Shown: positions 19,813-31,987 of the stretch, in pieces
How positions within the stretch are numbered: the stretch's first letter is position 1
Layout of the letters: each line of letters starts with the position of its first letter
DNA from: Lobosporangium transversale
Taxonomy: Eukaryota; Mortierellomycota; Mortierellomycetes; Mortierellales; Mortierellaceae
Length of the DNA stretch: 64,000 nt
Reading direction: 5' to 3'
Assembly (NCBI RefSeq): GCF_002105155.1
Contig: NW_019028987.1
Location: 488,501 to 552,500 of the forward strand
Position numbers and translations under genes: made by a program
The notes under the pieces: model-generated
The model's database searches: none
Told to the model about the DNA's origin: nothing
Seen by the model: the letters and a program-made list of their open reading frames with translations, nothing else

Positions 19813-22800
19813 TGCAAGCACTCAAAATAGACAGGACAGTACTAGATCTAATAGCAGTGCTATTAAATTTGGATCATTTAACATACGGGGTGCGTTAGAA
19901 GCTGGGAAAATAGAAGCGTTATGTGAATATGGTGATATGAAAGATTTAGATATGATAGCACTCCAAGAAACCAACATGCATGTTGGAGGGAGTAAAATGG
20001 CAAGAAATTTGAAACAAACTAAATATAAAATGTGGTGGGTGAGTGGTAAAGAAGGTGCAACACAGGGAACAGGGGTTGGGCTTTTGATCGCTCAGCATTG
20101 GTTCCAGTACGCTGCGAGAACTTCATCTTGTGGGAGCAGAGGCCAAGCGAGAGATTTCAACTTTCCTGGGGGATTTAAAATCAGAGTAATTAACTGCTAC
20201 CTACCAAGCGGAAGGGAAGATGAAGCAGAGGTAATTACTAAATGGATACAAAAAGAATATAACGACGCGAGAGAAGAAGGGAGGGGTATAATCATTCTTG
20301 GGGATTTCAATGCTACTAGGAACCCCCGGCTCGATCGACGACGAGAGAACGCAACGAGTATAAGACCAGAATCGGCACTACTTCAATGGATGGAGACGCA
20401 GCCACTTCATGGTGTTTTCCGCGTTCAACATCCTCTTCGTGAAGACTATACCTGCCAGAATACGAGCCGTATAGACATGATCTTTGTATCTAGTGTATTC
20501 ACGGATAGGCTTCTCAGGGTCAAACACAAATCATTGGATGGTATTGTGGCGTCAGACCACAAAATGGTCACTCTAGAAATGACACTGCACCGCCTTATTC
20601 AACAACCACTTCATCACATCATTTACAAAAAAACCAAGGGCTACAAATTCTTACTTCGCGATGCCAGCAACGACGATTGGGAGAATTTTGAGAACGGTGT
20701 GAATATAAGAATTGGAGACGGCAGTGAATCTTCTACAATGGGCCTACGGAGAGCCCAGAACGACGATGAAAAGGATCTCTTGACGCCAGAAGACCTTCAA
20801 AGAATCGACATTGACCTTGCATGGAAATGGTATTCAAAGCTGCTCATAGAAAGCGCCAAAGAAAACTTGCCAGGAAGAGTGGTTGGTCGGTCTGGAGTGA
20901 AGCCAGAACAAGAATTGTGTCTCCGCTACCTCATACGTGATCTCGCTAAAATTAAAAAATTGGCAAATCAAATCCGCAGAGGATTATCAACAGTACAAAG
21001 AGACGCAAGATGGACAACACTGGTAGAGCAGCGGAAAAAATTCAATAAGAATGCTGAGTGGTTGAGGCTGCAAGGACAAGGGGAGATCGAAGGCCTCACT
21101 ACTATACCGGACACGAAAGATAGCGACAATGTATGGAAAGATTGGGTAAGAGGAGTAAAGCAGCACAGATGGACAGAGTCAATATCATTCTTACAGGCGA
21201 CAAGGAAGCTGGAAAAGGCAAGGACGATGAATGACCTGATAGAGAAACGCTGTGGAGAGTTGAAGTCGGCAACAGGGAAAATGATAGACAAAGTGCTGGG
21301 ACGTGGTGGCGGTAAAGTGACAATAGACCGGATTCAGGACGACGAAGGTGGTGTCACAGTGAATATTCTAGAGCCACAGCAAGTTAAAGAGAAGGTACGG
21401 GCATGGTTCGACAAGTGGCACGGACCTAGGCCGTCAAAACCACTAGAGCCGGGTTCGAGATGGCAGAGGCAATATAGACCTCAGAGGTGGATCAAGAGTG
21501 AATGGTACGACGACCTGATGGATCCACCAAGCAGAAATGAGTTTTCAGCTGTGGTCCTGGATGCACCCAAAAACAAGGCAGCTGGTGTGTCAGGCATTAC
21601 GAACGAAATGATTCAACACCAAGGACCGCAGGGGCTCTTTATCCTCTTCCAAATCATAAGTGCCACTATCGTGCAAGAAGATGTCCCCAAGGATTGGAAG
21701 ACGGGGCTCCTCTATTGCATACCAAAAGCTCCAGAATGGTCAGGAAACATGGCAGAGGTAAGGCCGATAGCCTGTTGGAGCACGCACGAAAAATAATGTT
21801 TGCAGTAATAACAAATAGGTTAAGCGCGATCATGGCCAGGCACGATATTTTACGAGGACCAAACTTCTCTGTTCTTAAAGGCACTACCACTAAGGATCCG
21901 ATCCATATCCTGCAAGCGGCAATGGAAGACGCAAGAGAGTTCAAGAAAGAACAGTGGATTGTGTTTCAAGACATGAAACGGTGTTTCGACTCTGTCAACT
22001 GCGCGCCCGATGGGATGCTTTCTCGCGGACTAAGACGGCTCCAGGTCCCTGAACAGTTCATACGCCTATGTGAAAACATCGCCATTTCCAAAGTGAACAG
22101 GGTGATTACTGAGTACGGACCAACGGACGAGTATCATCCAGAGTGCGGTTTGGATCAAGGTGGAGTAGAATGTCCGCTTTTATGGAGAATAGCATATGAT
22201 GCACTCCTGTGTGAAATTATGGACAATAGCACTGGATATAGTCTAGAGGGACCAAGAGGGACACCATCAGTTGCTGGCCTTGCTTTCGTGGATGATACTA
22301 CATGGATATCAGACTCCAAAGCACATATGCAGGAGATACTTGACATTGCAACGACATTCTTCATTCTTAACGGGGTGGAAGTGAACGCCAAGAAAACGCA
22401 GGTCATCTGTATCAACAGCAAGCAGGATAGGAGGAGCACGCTGAAATTTGGGACACCTACAGAAGAGATCCGACCAGTGGAAAAGAATGAATCGGTACGG
22501 ATTCTTGGTGTTTGGGCCACAGCAACAGGAAATCCAACAGCAACACAGCAAATAGTGGAGCAGGAAATAGAAACGACCTGTAACATTCTCCGGTCCAAAG
22601 CCCTGACAGATCGGCAGACAACGTATATTGTCAACAATGTGCTCATCCCAAAGGTGCTGTATAGGATTTCGGCCTAAATGTTGCCACCAACGTTCCTACA
22701 GAAGATGACTGGTAAGTATATGTCACTGTGTAAGCGGAAAGCACGTATGCCATCAACTACGCCAAACAGCATTATGAACCACAATAGATTGTATGCCATT

Positions 22801-23934
22801 AAAGACTTGGCGAACGCTCAAGCGGAAGAACAAATATCTACCCTGGCGCTTCGACTTAATGACAGCAATGTAATGGGACGGATATGTCGGACACGAGTAC
22901 TGATGCTGCAGCACAGGAATAAGATGGAAGTCTCGCCAACTTTGGAGCCACATCGTGTCAAAAAGTATCGCCACAACTTTATATCGAATGTTTGTGAAGA
23001 AATGAAGAATCGTAACATTACTTTCGACCTATCGATCGCAGCCGAATTTGGTCTCCCACACAACGCTCTCTCGACATGGAAATGGCTAAACGGAGAATTA
23101 CCACACGTATGGAAGGCGCTCACCAAGCGTATGGTATACTTTGTGGATCAAATACTTACGGATGATAAGGAGGACATGATCTCATGGCACGCATTCAGGA
23201 CCCGTTACGGAGGGCCTAAAGTTTCGCCATTCTGGTTCAACCAACTTCAAAATTTTTGCTTCGACAATGATTATGTGGGTAGGCATGCAAGAGAATGGAA
23301 CAGGAGGAAACTGGCACTCTTAGACGTCAGTGATGATGACAGCAACAGCGACAGTAGTTATGTCAGCTCGGTAGACGGGGATACGGAAGACGAAGATCGA
23401 GAAGCGATTCATGCACTCAACCAATTCATAAAGGATGAGGCAGCGAACAGAACCTTGACAGTATCACCGGCTAATCAAGCTGTTGAGCCACCAATTGGAA
23501 TGAAGTGGATTCTGGATCAACAGAAGGAGCGGAAAAAGAGACGAGAAGCTGTTATGAAAGAGGCGCGCAGAGCAACCAGAGAACATAATCTTAGGCGACA
23601 AAGAGCAAAGTTAGATACCATAGTCAGAAGAGCAGAACGCCACCAGGACCGAGAGCGAAGGCATGGTGAACGCATGCGAGCCCGCGAAGAAGCGAGGAGA
23701 CGCCGGACCCAGAACACAAGGAGATATGAGGGTCTGAGCGAGCAAGCTCTGCTAAGGAGAGCAAAAGTCGACCTGGATTCCAACGAGACGCCGTGCCTAA
23801 AAGTGATCCCTGAAGTCAACAGAGGCCTAGCCAAGGACACAAATGGAGTTATCATTAGTGCCAATACCGAGGAGAAAATTCAACGCCAAAGGGAACGGTA
23901 CAATACCCAGCCAGGTGTTGAAATCATCACATAA
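19805..23934 (+). pseudogene. LINE ORF2: APE endonuclease plus reverse transcriptase, frameshifted
   Basis: The segment 19805-21796 encodes an exonuclease-endonuclease-phosphatase domain: FGSFNIRGA, ALQETNMH, IILGDFNATRN, RIDMIFVS and ASDHKMV carry the expected Asn, Glu, Asp/Asn and Asp-His residues. It ends in the reverse transcriptase entry motif (NKAAGVSGITNEMI, EVRPIA). Around 21740-21790 the frame shifts by one, and the RT continues in the frame 21694-22677 with motif A (DMKRCFDSVN), motif B (GLDQGGVECPLLWRIAYDAL) and motif C (AFVDDTTW). A TAA at 22675-22677 interrupts that same frame, which reopens at 22678 and runs to 23934. The last 170 codons are highly charged (Arg/Glu) and helical. 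The C-x2-C...H-C knuckle found in the 15.6-kb fragment is not seen. Confidence 0.85.
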
Positions 23935-24223
23935 TTACAACAATTAGCATTCGTCAGAAAGCGTAAAATATACTTGAATAAGTTGCGCTTCAGCACCTGC
24001 TAGCAGCCCAGGTGAAGCGGGGCCAATTAGGTTTGAAATGAGTGACTTTGCCTATAGAACTAAGGGTAACGACATAAAAAACTCCCATGCAATTGATTTT
24101 TTTATTTGCATGGGGTGCAGTGTAAATAAGATGCGTACGGGCAATTTCTTTTTAAGTAAAAATTTATTGTACGGGAGCCGTATGAATAAGGTGTACGGGC
24201 CCGTGCAAGTAACTTCATCCTTC

Positions 24224-24254
<31 letters not shown>

Positions 24255-25537
24255 GAAAAAAGAAGTTTTAAGACATTCTGGAAGGTATTTAGCATAAAGA
24301 CGCATTTGACGCGAAACGCGTAGTAAGGTAAAAGCGGGGATACTGTTATGTAAAAATAATGTGTCCAGGACGGCAAGGGTTGGCTTGAAAGATATAGCCA
24401 ACAGGCAATCATATAAAATGCCGAGTAAGGAAGCGTTTAGTGGCAGCTATCATAGGCTGTATCGTTCCCGAGGAAACCGTCTTCACCTCTTTCTGTAGCA
24501 AGGGGATCTATGGACTGAGCCAGATCGCGAACATGTACATCAGAATAGCTGCCTTCTATTCGCCTGTGTTGCCTTGTCGGCTCACTTAGGAGTGAACGAA
24601 GGACAAGACGATAGCGAGTGGGGGTTAGTGGAGCTGTGGCGCCCGGAGTCAGGGTCAGGTAAGGCGAACAGCCGTAGTCGATATCGAGCTTTGGACTACG
24701 CTTAATTTCAGACATTAAGCTGTTCTTAGCACCAATCTCTTAACTCTTACAAGAAAGGTTCCTTGCTATCACTCTGTTCAATGCAGGCCGATCTGTTTTT
24801 ACGGCTCTAAGAAGTTGAAGAAGATGGCTTGGCAGAGAAAGGACCTCACACGCGCAAAGATAGGCATAACAGTACATGGTGTAGTCAGCACGGACGTCAA
24901 GTCATCTTCGCTTCGCGGCCCTTTCGGGGCTTTTTTGCTGGAAACTATTGCGGTTGGCGCTCATCTTTTATTTAGTATTCATGTTATGTGAGTTCATAAA
25001 CAACTGCACTGGGAAATATCCAGTGGTCATTCTGTTATTTTACATTAAAGAGCCATAGATGGAGCAAAGAAGTGTGGTCATGCACCTAAAAGAGGAGAAA
25101 AAATATTAGGATGGTTTAGATAGGGACAGAGGCCATCACACGGCTATTGCCCACACTTCCCTAAACAAAGATATGCAAAGGAATACATTATAAGGGCCAC
25201 AAGAGAGTTATGTTGTTTACAGCCCTGTCAAAGTTCAACGAGGAGCTATCCGTTGTGGTCTTGGATTACAATATTCTATGCGGATTAAAGGATTATTAAA
25301 CTCTCTTTTTTTGATAATAGCTGCTGGCGCTGTGCACCTCTGATATTGAATGCAGGCAAAGCCGTTTTAGTTACCACACCTCCTGTATATGCCATTGAGG
25401 TGCCTTACAGTCTCTTAACAGGTCTCTTCTCGCTGCACCTTTTTTTTTTTTTTCTTTTTTTTCGCCGAGTCAAACATCACTTTTCATTTAAAGTCCCTCT
25501 CACTTTGTAACAAGAAGCACAAAGGCTAAGGTAAAGT
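23935..25537. other. Gap between the LINE and the F-box gene
   Basis: Includes the presumed LINE 3' UTR (to about 24200), a T-run at 24222-24250, one small minus-strand ORF at 24437-24715, and a pyrimidine-rich promoter-like segment (25425-25510) before the F-box start codon. Nothing else is supported. Confidence 0.4.
24437..24715 (-). CDS. Small ORF of unknown function, 92 aa
   Basis: ATG at 24715 and stop at 24437, no homopolymers, balanced amino-acid composition (MSEIKRSPKLDIDYGCSPYL ...), and higher GC than its surroundings. It stands alone between the LINE and the F-box gene. No domain, signal peptide or membrane segment is seen. It may be a real short gene, a retroelement remnant or a chance ORF. 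Confidence 0.25.
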   Translation of the reverse strand: MSEIKRSPKLDIDYGCSPYLTLTPGATAPLTPTRYRLVLRSLLSEPTRQHRRIEGSYSDVHVRDLAQSIDPLATERGEDGFLGNDTAYDSCH

Positions 25538-27859
25538 ATGTCGTGCCGAAAAATCATCAAGACATGTCGCCGACACAGTCAGATTGAGCGATTCATTTTC
25601 GAGGGATGCGCCTGTGTGGCCTTCAGCGGGTCTAGGAGTTATAACCTACAGCATAAAAAAAGTATCCAGACGAATGAGCGCATCACCACCAGCGACAAAG
25701 CTCTGGAGAAGGAGACCCTAGGTGATATAGATGGCAGCGGGAGCGTGATGAGCGATAGCATCGATGGTCATAACCCTCAGCATGACGCACGCAGCAATGT
25801 TGATCAAAACTACCATCTGACCACTCAGGCGCAACTGCAAAGGCAAATGTTAACTTGCAATAGCCAACTCTGTATCACAAGTAACCATGGCCCCTATAAG
25901 CTAGAGTTATGTATGCCTAAGCGCTATGAGCCTGTCCTTCCTCTACTACCTTATTTTGTCGCCTGCTTCTCACCCACAAAACTACCCACCGACGTGTTTG
26001 TTCATTTCCTACAGTTCCTGGCCCCTGGTGATCTGTGGAGGCTGTGTGAGGTGTCCAGAGATATGCGAACTGCAGTGTTGAGTTACATGTCAGCGCCTAA
26101 GAGAATTGAGTTTGAGATTGTCCGGGTCCTGCGTCAAGAAAATTGGTACACACCGTCCGAATGGCTTCGAGTGGCGCATGTGATGCAGTTTGAGAGCATT
26201 ATGGACAACTATTGGGCGACATTTCGATCACGCTTACATCTACCTATCCCGCCGCCCCCTCCGGAGCCTTCGCTAGAAGGAGAGTCACTTCCAAGCCCAG
26301 TATTTGGGCCAGGCTACGCCGATTTCCCAGATACACAGCCAAATCGAGGCCAGGTACGGGGCCAGTACTGGGAGGCTCAAAGCGAACTCCTGATGATCAC
26401 TTTGACGGAGGAGATGCCATACGGTAAGTCACCAGAGCACCATAGAACCCTACCAAGCGCCGTTCTCCCGAATACTGGCTTCAAAACCGAGGAAGAAACA
26501 GCCCAGGGCGAGGGCCCCGTGATAGAAGAGAATGATATCGTTGGAGGAATCAATAGCCAAGGCACTAATGAGAACAATCATGTGGCGGCCAAGGGCCTGA
26601 ACGCTGCCATGCCTTTAACGCATATACAGCTGATCAGGAAGGCAGTGCTAGATTCGCATCTAAACCCACCACCTCTCCCACTTCAGCGATTTCAATCCAT
26701 GGTCAATGTCATTTTCGACGCCAACCTAGTACGACTCGACCGGCGTAGAGCCATTATCAATTGCGCACGGTATACCGCAGCAGCAATTGAGTCAGTTTTT
26801 GGGAGGACAATCGAGGGCCGCTTGCCCATCGACCCCACGACATTACTTTCAGTTACAACAGCCACCAAGGCAGCCACTGGATTACGCCTGGAGATGCTTG
26901 CGCCGCAAGGCGGGGCTCCAGCAGTTGCAGTCCCACCTGAGACTATGACTATGACGAAGGAGACGTTAATATTGCCATCGCCAAAATTGAACAATTGCTT
27001 CAAGCAAATGTTATGGCATGGCTGTATTAGTAACCTTATCCGCTTGTATAATTTTATCCAAGAGCTACACACTCGCCCTTCTGTTCTCAATTTAAGAACA
27101 TATTCAGATTCACTTTTAAACACAAGCTACAGTGCATTGCGAAGATACCAGGAGTTAGAGGATATATTTGTATTCAGCGGAACAGCGGGTGTATCGGCAT
27201 GCCAATCCTCCTCGAGTGCATGTCCTTCAGGTATAGAACAGAGAATGAAAAGCCGAGAGAAGCAACTTAATCAGCGGGTGCACGAAGCACATGATCAAGC
27301 GTTTACACGGAAACGGTTTATGATGAAGGAACGTATTCGCCGAGATAGACTAGTCAAAGAAGAGCTGTTATCTATTTGTCATATGGCGTGCGGTTTGTTC
27401 AAAATCCGAGATTTTTATCTGCCGGGCGAATCATCCAGTCCCCTGTCAATTGTAGCGCTTTTACGGAGAGGTAGCCCATGGGGCGTCGGCGCATGGCGTG
27501 AGGGGGAATGGCGAAGTACTCCCGTCGATTTGGACCATGATATTGATGAAATCGCAATGTCCCGTCGTCTTCATTTAGAGCAAGAATACAGGTTCGAGTC
27601 CGGGCTGCTTAGTCATCAAGGGTTATCGCCCAATGAAGCCCAGGCGAGGATGAGTGAACTTTTTAGCCTGTCCCCAGGGCGGCATGGGCTAGAGGAATGT
27701 GATGACATGATAGATCAAGGGCCTTGGCAAAGGCTTTCCTTAGCAACAATTCAATTTTTAGCGCACGAAAATTTGGAATGGGCAGGGAGTGGAGCAGACC
27801 CGGAGCTGAGCTGGTTGCGAGTGACTTTCCAGGACGAGGCTTGGTATTATCATGAATAG
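25538..27859 (+). CDS. F-box protein, 773 aa
   Basis: A single exon without introns, unusual among its neighbours. The N-terminal 148 residues are of mixed composition. An F-box follows at about residues 149-185 (LPTDVFVHFLQFLAPGDLWR, then LCEVSRDMRTAVLSYM). By family rule this binds Skp1 and makes the protein a substrate receptor of an SCF ubiquitin ligase. Downstream there are Pro-rich loops (PIPPPPPEPS), long helical stretches including a basic segment near residues 570-620 (RMKSREKQLNQRV, KRFMMKERIRRDRLVKEELL), and a Trp-rich end (DEAWYYHE). No WD40 or leucine-rich repeats are visible, so the substrate cannot be guessed. Confidence 0.75.
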   Translation: MSCRKIIKTCRRHSQIERFIFEGCACVAFSGSRSYNLQHKKSIQTNERITTSDKALEKETLGDIDGSGSVMSDSIDGHNPQHDARSNVDQNYHLTTQAQLQRQMLTCNSQLCITSNHGPYKLELCMPKRYEPVLPLLPYFVACFSPTKLPTDVFVHFLQFLAPGDLWRLCEVSRDMRTAVLSYMSAPKRIEFEIVRVLRQENWYTPSEWLRVAHVMQFESIMDNYWATFRSRLHLPIPPPPPEPSLEGESLPSPVFGPGYADFPDTQPNRGQVRGQYWEAQSELLMITLTEEMPYGKSPEHHRTLPSAVLPNTGFKTEEETAQGEGPVIEENDIVGGINSQGTNENNHVAAKGLNAAMPLTHIQLIRKAVLDSHLNPPPLPLQRFQSMVNVIFDANLVRLDRRRAIINCARYTAAAIESVFGRTIEGRLPIDPTTLLSVTTATKAATGLRLEMLAPQGGAPAVAVPPETMTMTKETLILPSPKLNNCFKQMLWHGCISNLIRLYNFIQELHTRPSVLNLRTYSDSLLNTSYSALRRYQELEDIFVFSGTAGVSACQSSSSACPSGIEQRMKSREKQLNQRVHEAHDQAFTRKRFMMKERIRRDRLVKEELLSICHMACGLFKIRDFYLPGESSSPLSIVALLRRGSPWGVGAWREGEWRSTPVDLDHDIDEIAMSRRLHLEQEYRFESGLLSHQGLSPNEAQARMSELFSLSPGRHGLEECDDMIDQGPWQRLSLATIQFLAHENLEWAGSGADPELSWLRVTFQDEAWYYHE

Positions 27860-28727
27860 CATGAATAAAAGAAAATAAAAATAGGGTGCTATATACCGCT
27901 CGGCCGCTTCTTCCCCTACCATTCACACATGCGTAAGCCAGAAAGAGCCATACATCATTATCTTTGGCGGCCTTAATATAGCTGCTCAATGTCGCCAATG
28001 GTAGTTAACCACATCAGTCTCTAGACTTTATCAAATTCTGTTCCTTATACCAAGCGCGCCGAAGTTTTCATCTATACCGACGGAAATAATAAATACATAT
28101 ATTCCTACAAGACGAGTGCCTAGTCAGATGGAGTAAAAATGCTAATAGTTTCAGGTATGCTCAAGGTTGAGCGCTACCAGTGCTGAGCTTAGACTATGGC
28201 CCATACCTCGATATGAGTGTGGGTGACGGTATTTATAAGCAGGAGAAAAGTTATTATTATGCAGATTATATGGAAGGGAATAAAGAAGCCCTCTAAGTAT
28301 TAGCGATGGCCATTGTAAAATGATCACTAACCAAGAGAAATTGAACAGGCGTGACGCATAGCCAGGGAGGCCTTGCGGTTGATTCCTTTCGTATTGGGTA
28401 CTGTAAAAACAGAACCATCAATCGAAATCTGAAGATAATAAAAGGACGCAATTAAGTAGCTAAAATAAAGTCTGCGTATTAGAATACATCTTGGTTAAAT
28501 AAAAAAAATAAAAAAGCTGAAAAATACATCAACAAAAGCAGCTTAGACGCAGTGCAAGCAAGCCAGTATAAAAAACCTTGCTTGCTCCCCTCATCACCAC
28601 CGACCTTGTTCTTCCCTTCCAATCCGCTCCGCGAGCTCGCCTTTAATCCGTTTCTTTGATTTCCTCACAAATCCTTTATACCCGTATTCAAATATTAGAG
28701 AGAAGAAAACGCATAAAACATTTAGTC
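27860..28727. other. Intergenic region, promoter side of the GATA gene
   Basis: AT-rich with no supported gene. CT-rich stretches at 28585-28680 precede the GATA start codon at 28728. Confidence 0.4.
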
Positions 28728-31700
28728 ATGGGCCCAATGCACGGACAGTCCGATGCCGACACGCCTTGGCACCATACGCCATCGTGGCAGCACGAGGACA
28801 ATTGGCCTGGTCATTCGAGCAACCCACGCCTTGGGAATGGGGGCGACCCTACCTATCAAATTCACGTTGATGACAACAACCACAGCCATCGCGACGCGAA
28901 ACCACCAAGCGATGGCGAGGACGGTGGAGGCGCCAATGGAAGCCTACCGTTGATGCCGCTCGGTTCTGATCGTCAGTCAGGCGAGGTGCGGTCTACAGAG
29001 CACTCTAACGGGCTGACACTGCTCACCACTGGCCCCCTACCCGAAGAGCGAATGCCCGCTTCCCCACGGCCGCTGTCTTCTGCCCCGTCCTCGGCTACCG
29101 AGGTTCTATCAAGAGATAAGTTGGAAAATCCACCCGAAGATGGGAAAACGAACACATTTACTCTCACAAAAGCCCTTTCTGACGTCTATTCGTCTGCAGT
29201 GTATGCTAACAGCTGGCAAACTGGCCAGTCCTCAAGCGACAGCACTTCCAATTGCCTCTCCATCTGGAATCTCAAGTCGCCTCCAGTTATTTTGTCCACA
29301 AGTTTGCCTCATTTGAGCGCCAGCCAACCGCAGCCTACAATTTTACCTTCCCTAGTGCCAATGAGAGTTCGGAATTCATTTCATTATCAGAAGTCTAATG
29401 TTGCAAACCCCCCAGCTTCTGGCAATGCCAATGAGCACACTATTGGGAGTGACTCTACACCATCTGCTACTGAGTATCCCCCCAATATGTGGAAACTAAG
29501 CCACGCACATTCAGCATACTCACACTACCCTTTCGGAATGGCTGCTCCGGCGTCTGACCCATATGCATTAAGTCTTCCTCCACCAGGGCTTACATCCTAC
29601 TTCCAGCCGCAAGAAAGCAGCTTTGCTGAAGTGATGCGACAGCAGCCATCGACGAGGGCATCTATGGTCGATAGCTCTGTTGTTTTGGATCGTCAGTGTG
29701 CATGCAATAGCAGCAACCAGTGCGCCATCAGTGCTTCTCCTGATTATAGATTCATTAGTCCTGATACATACAGTAACATTCCTGCGTGCTATGATGCTTC
29801 ATTTCATCTAAGTAGTAATATGCCATGGGCGACTAGCGTTCTTGCTGCTCCCGACACCGGTCCTTCTTTCAGCCGATTGTCAGCGCGCCCGATGGCTACA
29901 GATAAGGAGTCATTACCTTTATTAGAGCATTCCCAGTCCTTTCTTAAAGAGACATCGTCTATGCCATCTCCGTTGCTACATGGGCAAGGGCCGCCTTCGC
30001 AAGTCCAGAGGTCTGAACTGCAGTCAACAAAGCAGCCAAGCCGCCGCCCTTTAAGCAAGCATTTACTCCATGCCATGGATCCCGACCCTAAGTTTTGCGA
30101 TAACTGCAAGACAATGGCAACTCCTAGCTGGAGACGATGTCCTCAAGGCCGTATCTTGCTTTGCAATGCATGTGGGCTTTAGTAAGTGGTTTTTTATTTT
30201 TTATTTGATTTTGTTTTTTATTTTTTTCTATGGCGTTGAGCTTCCAGAACTATACCTTGGATATCGATGCGGTCATTACTCCCATATTCTATTTATGACT
30301 CTACAACATCATTACATTTTTCACTACATTCAGTCAAAAACTTCACAACAGACCTCGGCCTTTTTTCAAGGCTCGTGATGGAACCATCAAGATCCACCGT
30401 ACTTTGCCTGAACACGATCCATGCGTGGTATGCGGGACCACCAAGGCATCTACTTGGAAAAAGGACCCAGAAAATAAGACGATTTGCTTAAGTTGTAGTC
30501 TGGTCTCCAGGCACTCATCTGGTCCAGCTGCCTCGTCCAGTTCATCGGATATTGCTGAAGAATCTGGTGGGCCGCACTCGCGGTCGCGACCAGTTGCTGC
30601 TGGTAGCCGAAGTAGAGCATCTAGGATCCATAAGGGTCATCAGGGCCAACTTAGTAACTTCAGCTGCGAGGGGCCAATGTCTCATACGCATACCCATACG
30701 CATCAGCAACTGGAACGACCAGCAAGATCGAGAGCCCACCGCGTTGATCCTGACCTAGGTCAATCCCCTAGAGCCATTACGATAGCCAAAACTGATAGAG
30801 GGAGGCGCAAAGCAGCTGCTACGACGAAAGCAATTGAAGGGACTTCATCACTTCCATCAGCTTTCTCAGGCACATATAGGTCAGACGTCCAAGAATCAGT
30901 CCCCGAAGAAGGATTAGGTTTTAGCCCCCGGTTGGGCATGGATGCTATTTCAACAAGTGCTATGGGCATTGAATGGTATGCTTCACATTATGGGGGGCAG
31001 CAGCCAATGAGCCAACAATCCCAGTCAGAGCTGCTGGAACAAGCAGCCCTATATCATGAGCAGAATGTACAAAAAAGTAGTGACAGCAGGTTTCACGAGA
31101 ACAGCTACAACCCTGAGCCCTACCAATTTTCGCAGCAAGATGGCTTTTCATCATCCCAGCTGCAATTAGCTTTGCCTCAAGCTCAGGAATATCAAGGACC
31201 CAATGGAGAGCTTCATTCGCGTTACCAGGATACTTATGAGCATAGGCCGCGCTTTCCGGGACTAGAGTGCTCCTTTCGTAATAATTTTTCTGATGGTAAC
31301 CACTACCATGGCGATTTTCATGCGCCTGAGACGTATTCTCCTGTCACAATGCTTCACTCCTCACCCCTTCTTCCGCTGCCATACAGGCATGAAGCAACTA
31401 CAACACCCGCCATGGCTTTTACACCTTATACCACTATTTCGTCGTCGGACATGCCCTCCTCTACTCACACACCAACGCTTATGTCAGAGGAAGAATCGAT
31501 GAATAGAAGCAAATATAGCGAACATATTCATCCCAAGACGTCCTCTGATAGTTCCAAAAGTAAGAACAGCCAGATGGCGAACCAAGCTAAAGAGAGCGGG
31601 CCCCTGTTGGCATCCTCGCATACAGCTATGGAGACCATCGAGGCGCATGAAGAGGGTCAGGGGGCTGAGGAATCTGATCAAGGTGCTGTCATAACTGCGG

Positions 31701-31765
31701 TTTCAACTTCAGGAAGTGAGCTTTCATCTGTCATGGATTTTTGTTCTGAGGATGAGAGACAGTAA
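28728..31765 (+). CDS. GATA-type transcription factor with two zinc fingers
   Basis: Two exons, 28728-30181 and 30334-31765, total 961 aa. ATG 28728 is the first Met in frame. Residues 1-440 are Ser/Pro-rich and disordered. Finger 1 begins near residue 452 (FCDNCKTMATPSWRRCPQG ... CNAC, C-x2-C-x18-C-x2-C) and continues across the intron as GLYQKLHNRPRPFF, the normal GATA basic tail. About 40 residues later finger 2 reads CVVCGTTKASTWKKDPENKT ... CLSC (x17). It keeps the four Cys and the TxxW pattern, but CNACGLY is replaced by CLSCSLV. The tail (540-961) is Gln/Ser/His-rich. The architecture suggests a sequence-specific nuclear regulator. Two-finger fungal GATA factors include iron regulators, but the Cys-rich linker of that group is absent here, so the role is open. 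Confidence 0.9.
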
Positions 31766-31824
31766 GATCTTTGAGTCAGACGCATTCATTAGTAAGGGCT
31801 TCAAGACCAACTCTGTACATATAA

Positions 31825-31838
31825 CCCCCCCCCCCCCC
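31825..31838. repeat. C homopolymer (14 nt)
   Basis: An uninterrupted C-run in the 3' region of the GATA gene, unusual in this A/T-run-rich window. Confidence 0.8.
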
Positions 31839-31987
31839 AAACAGGGTATCCCTAGGATACTCATTTACGTTTTAGGGTGAACACCTTTCTTTATTTTTAT
31901 GAGGAATAAAAATAAAAAAAAAAATATGCTGAGGGCAATAAGGGTATGGGTGAACAAAGAGAGTACATAAGAGCATTTCTCGGGTAT

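Larger units (their letters stand above)
19112..23934 (+). mobile_element. Nearly full-length non-LTR retrotransposon (LINE, APE type), decayed
   Basis: Two ORFs in LINE order: a coiled-coil ORF1, then an ORF2 with an APE endonuclease followed by reverse transcriptase and a charged C-terminal region. At least one stop in ORF1, one frameshift and one stop in ORF2 make it non-autonomous. The left edge is uncertain: ORF1 has no clear ATG and the gag element's repeat ends at 19111. The right edge is also uncertain, since no plus-strand poly(A) tail follows. A T-run at 24222-24250 is in the wrong orientation for its tail. Confidence 0.85.

Noticed and set aside
24904-24936. GC hairpin GGCCC/GGGGC followed by six T, resembling a bacterial terminator
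   Set aside because: The surrounding genes have eukaryotic introns and there is no bacterial-style operon nearby. A short hairpin plus T-run is expected by chance in this T-run-rich DNA.
27663-27998. Minus-strand 111-codon ORF at the F-box 3' end
   Set aside because: Mostly antisense to the F-box coding sequence, with no independent coding character.
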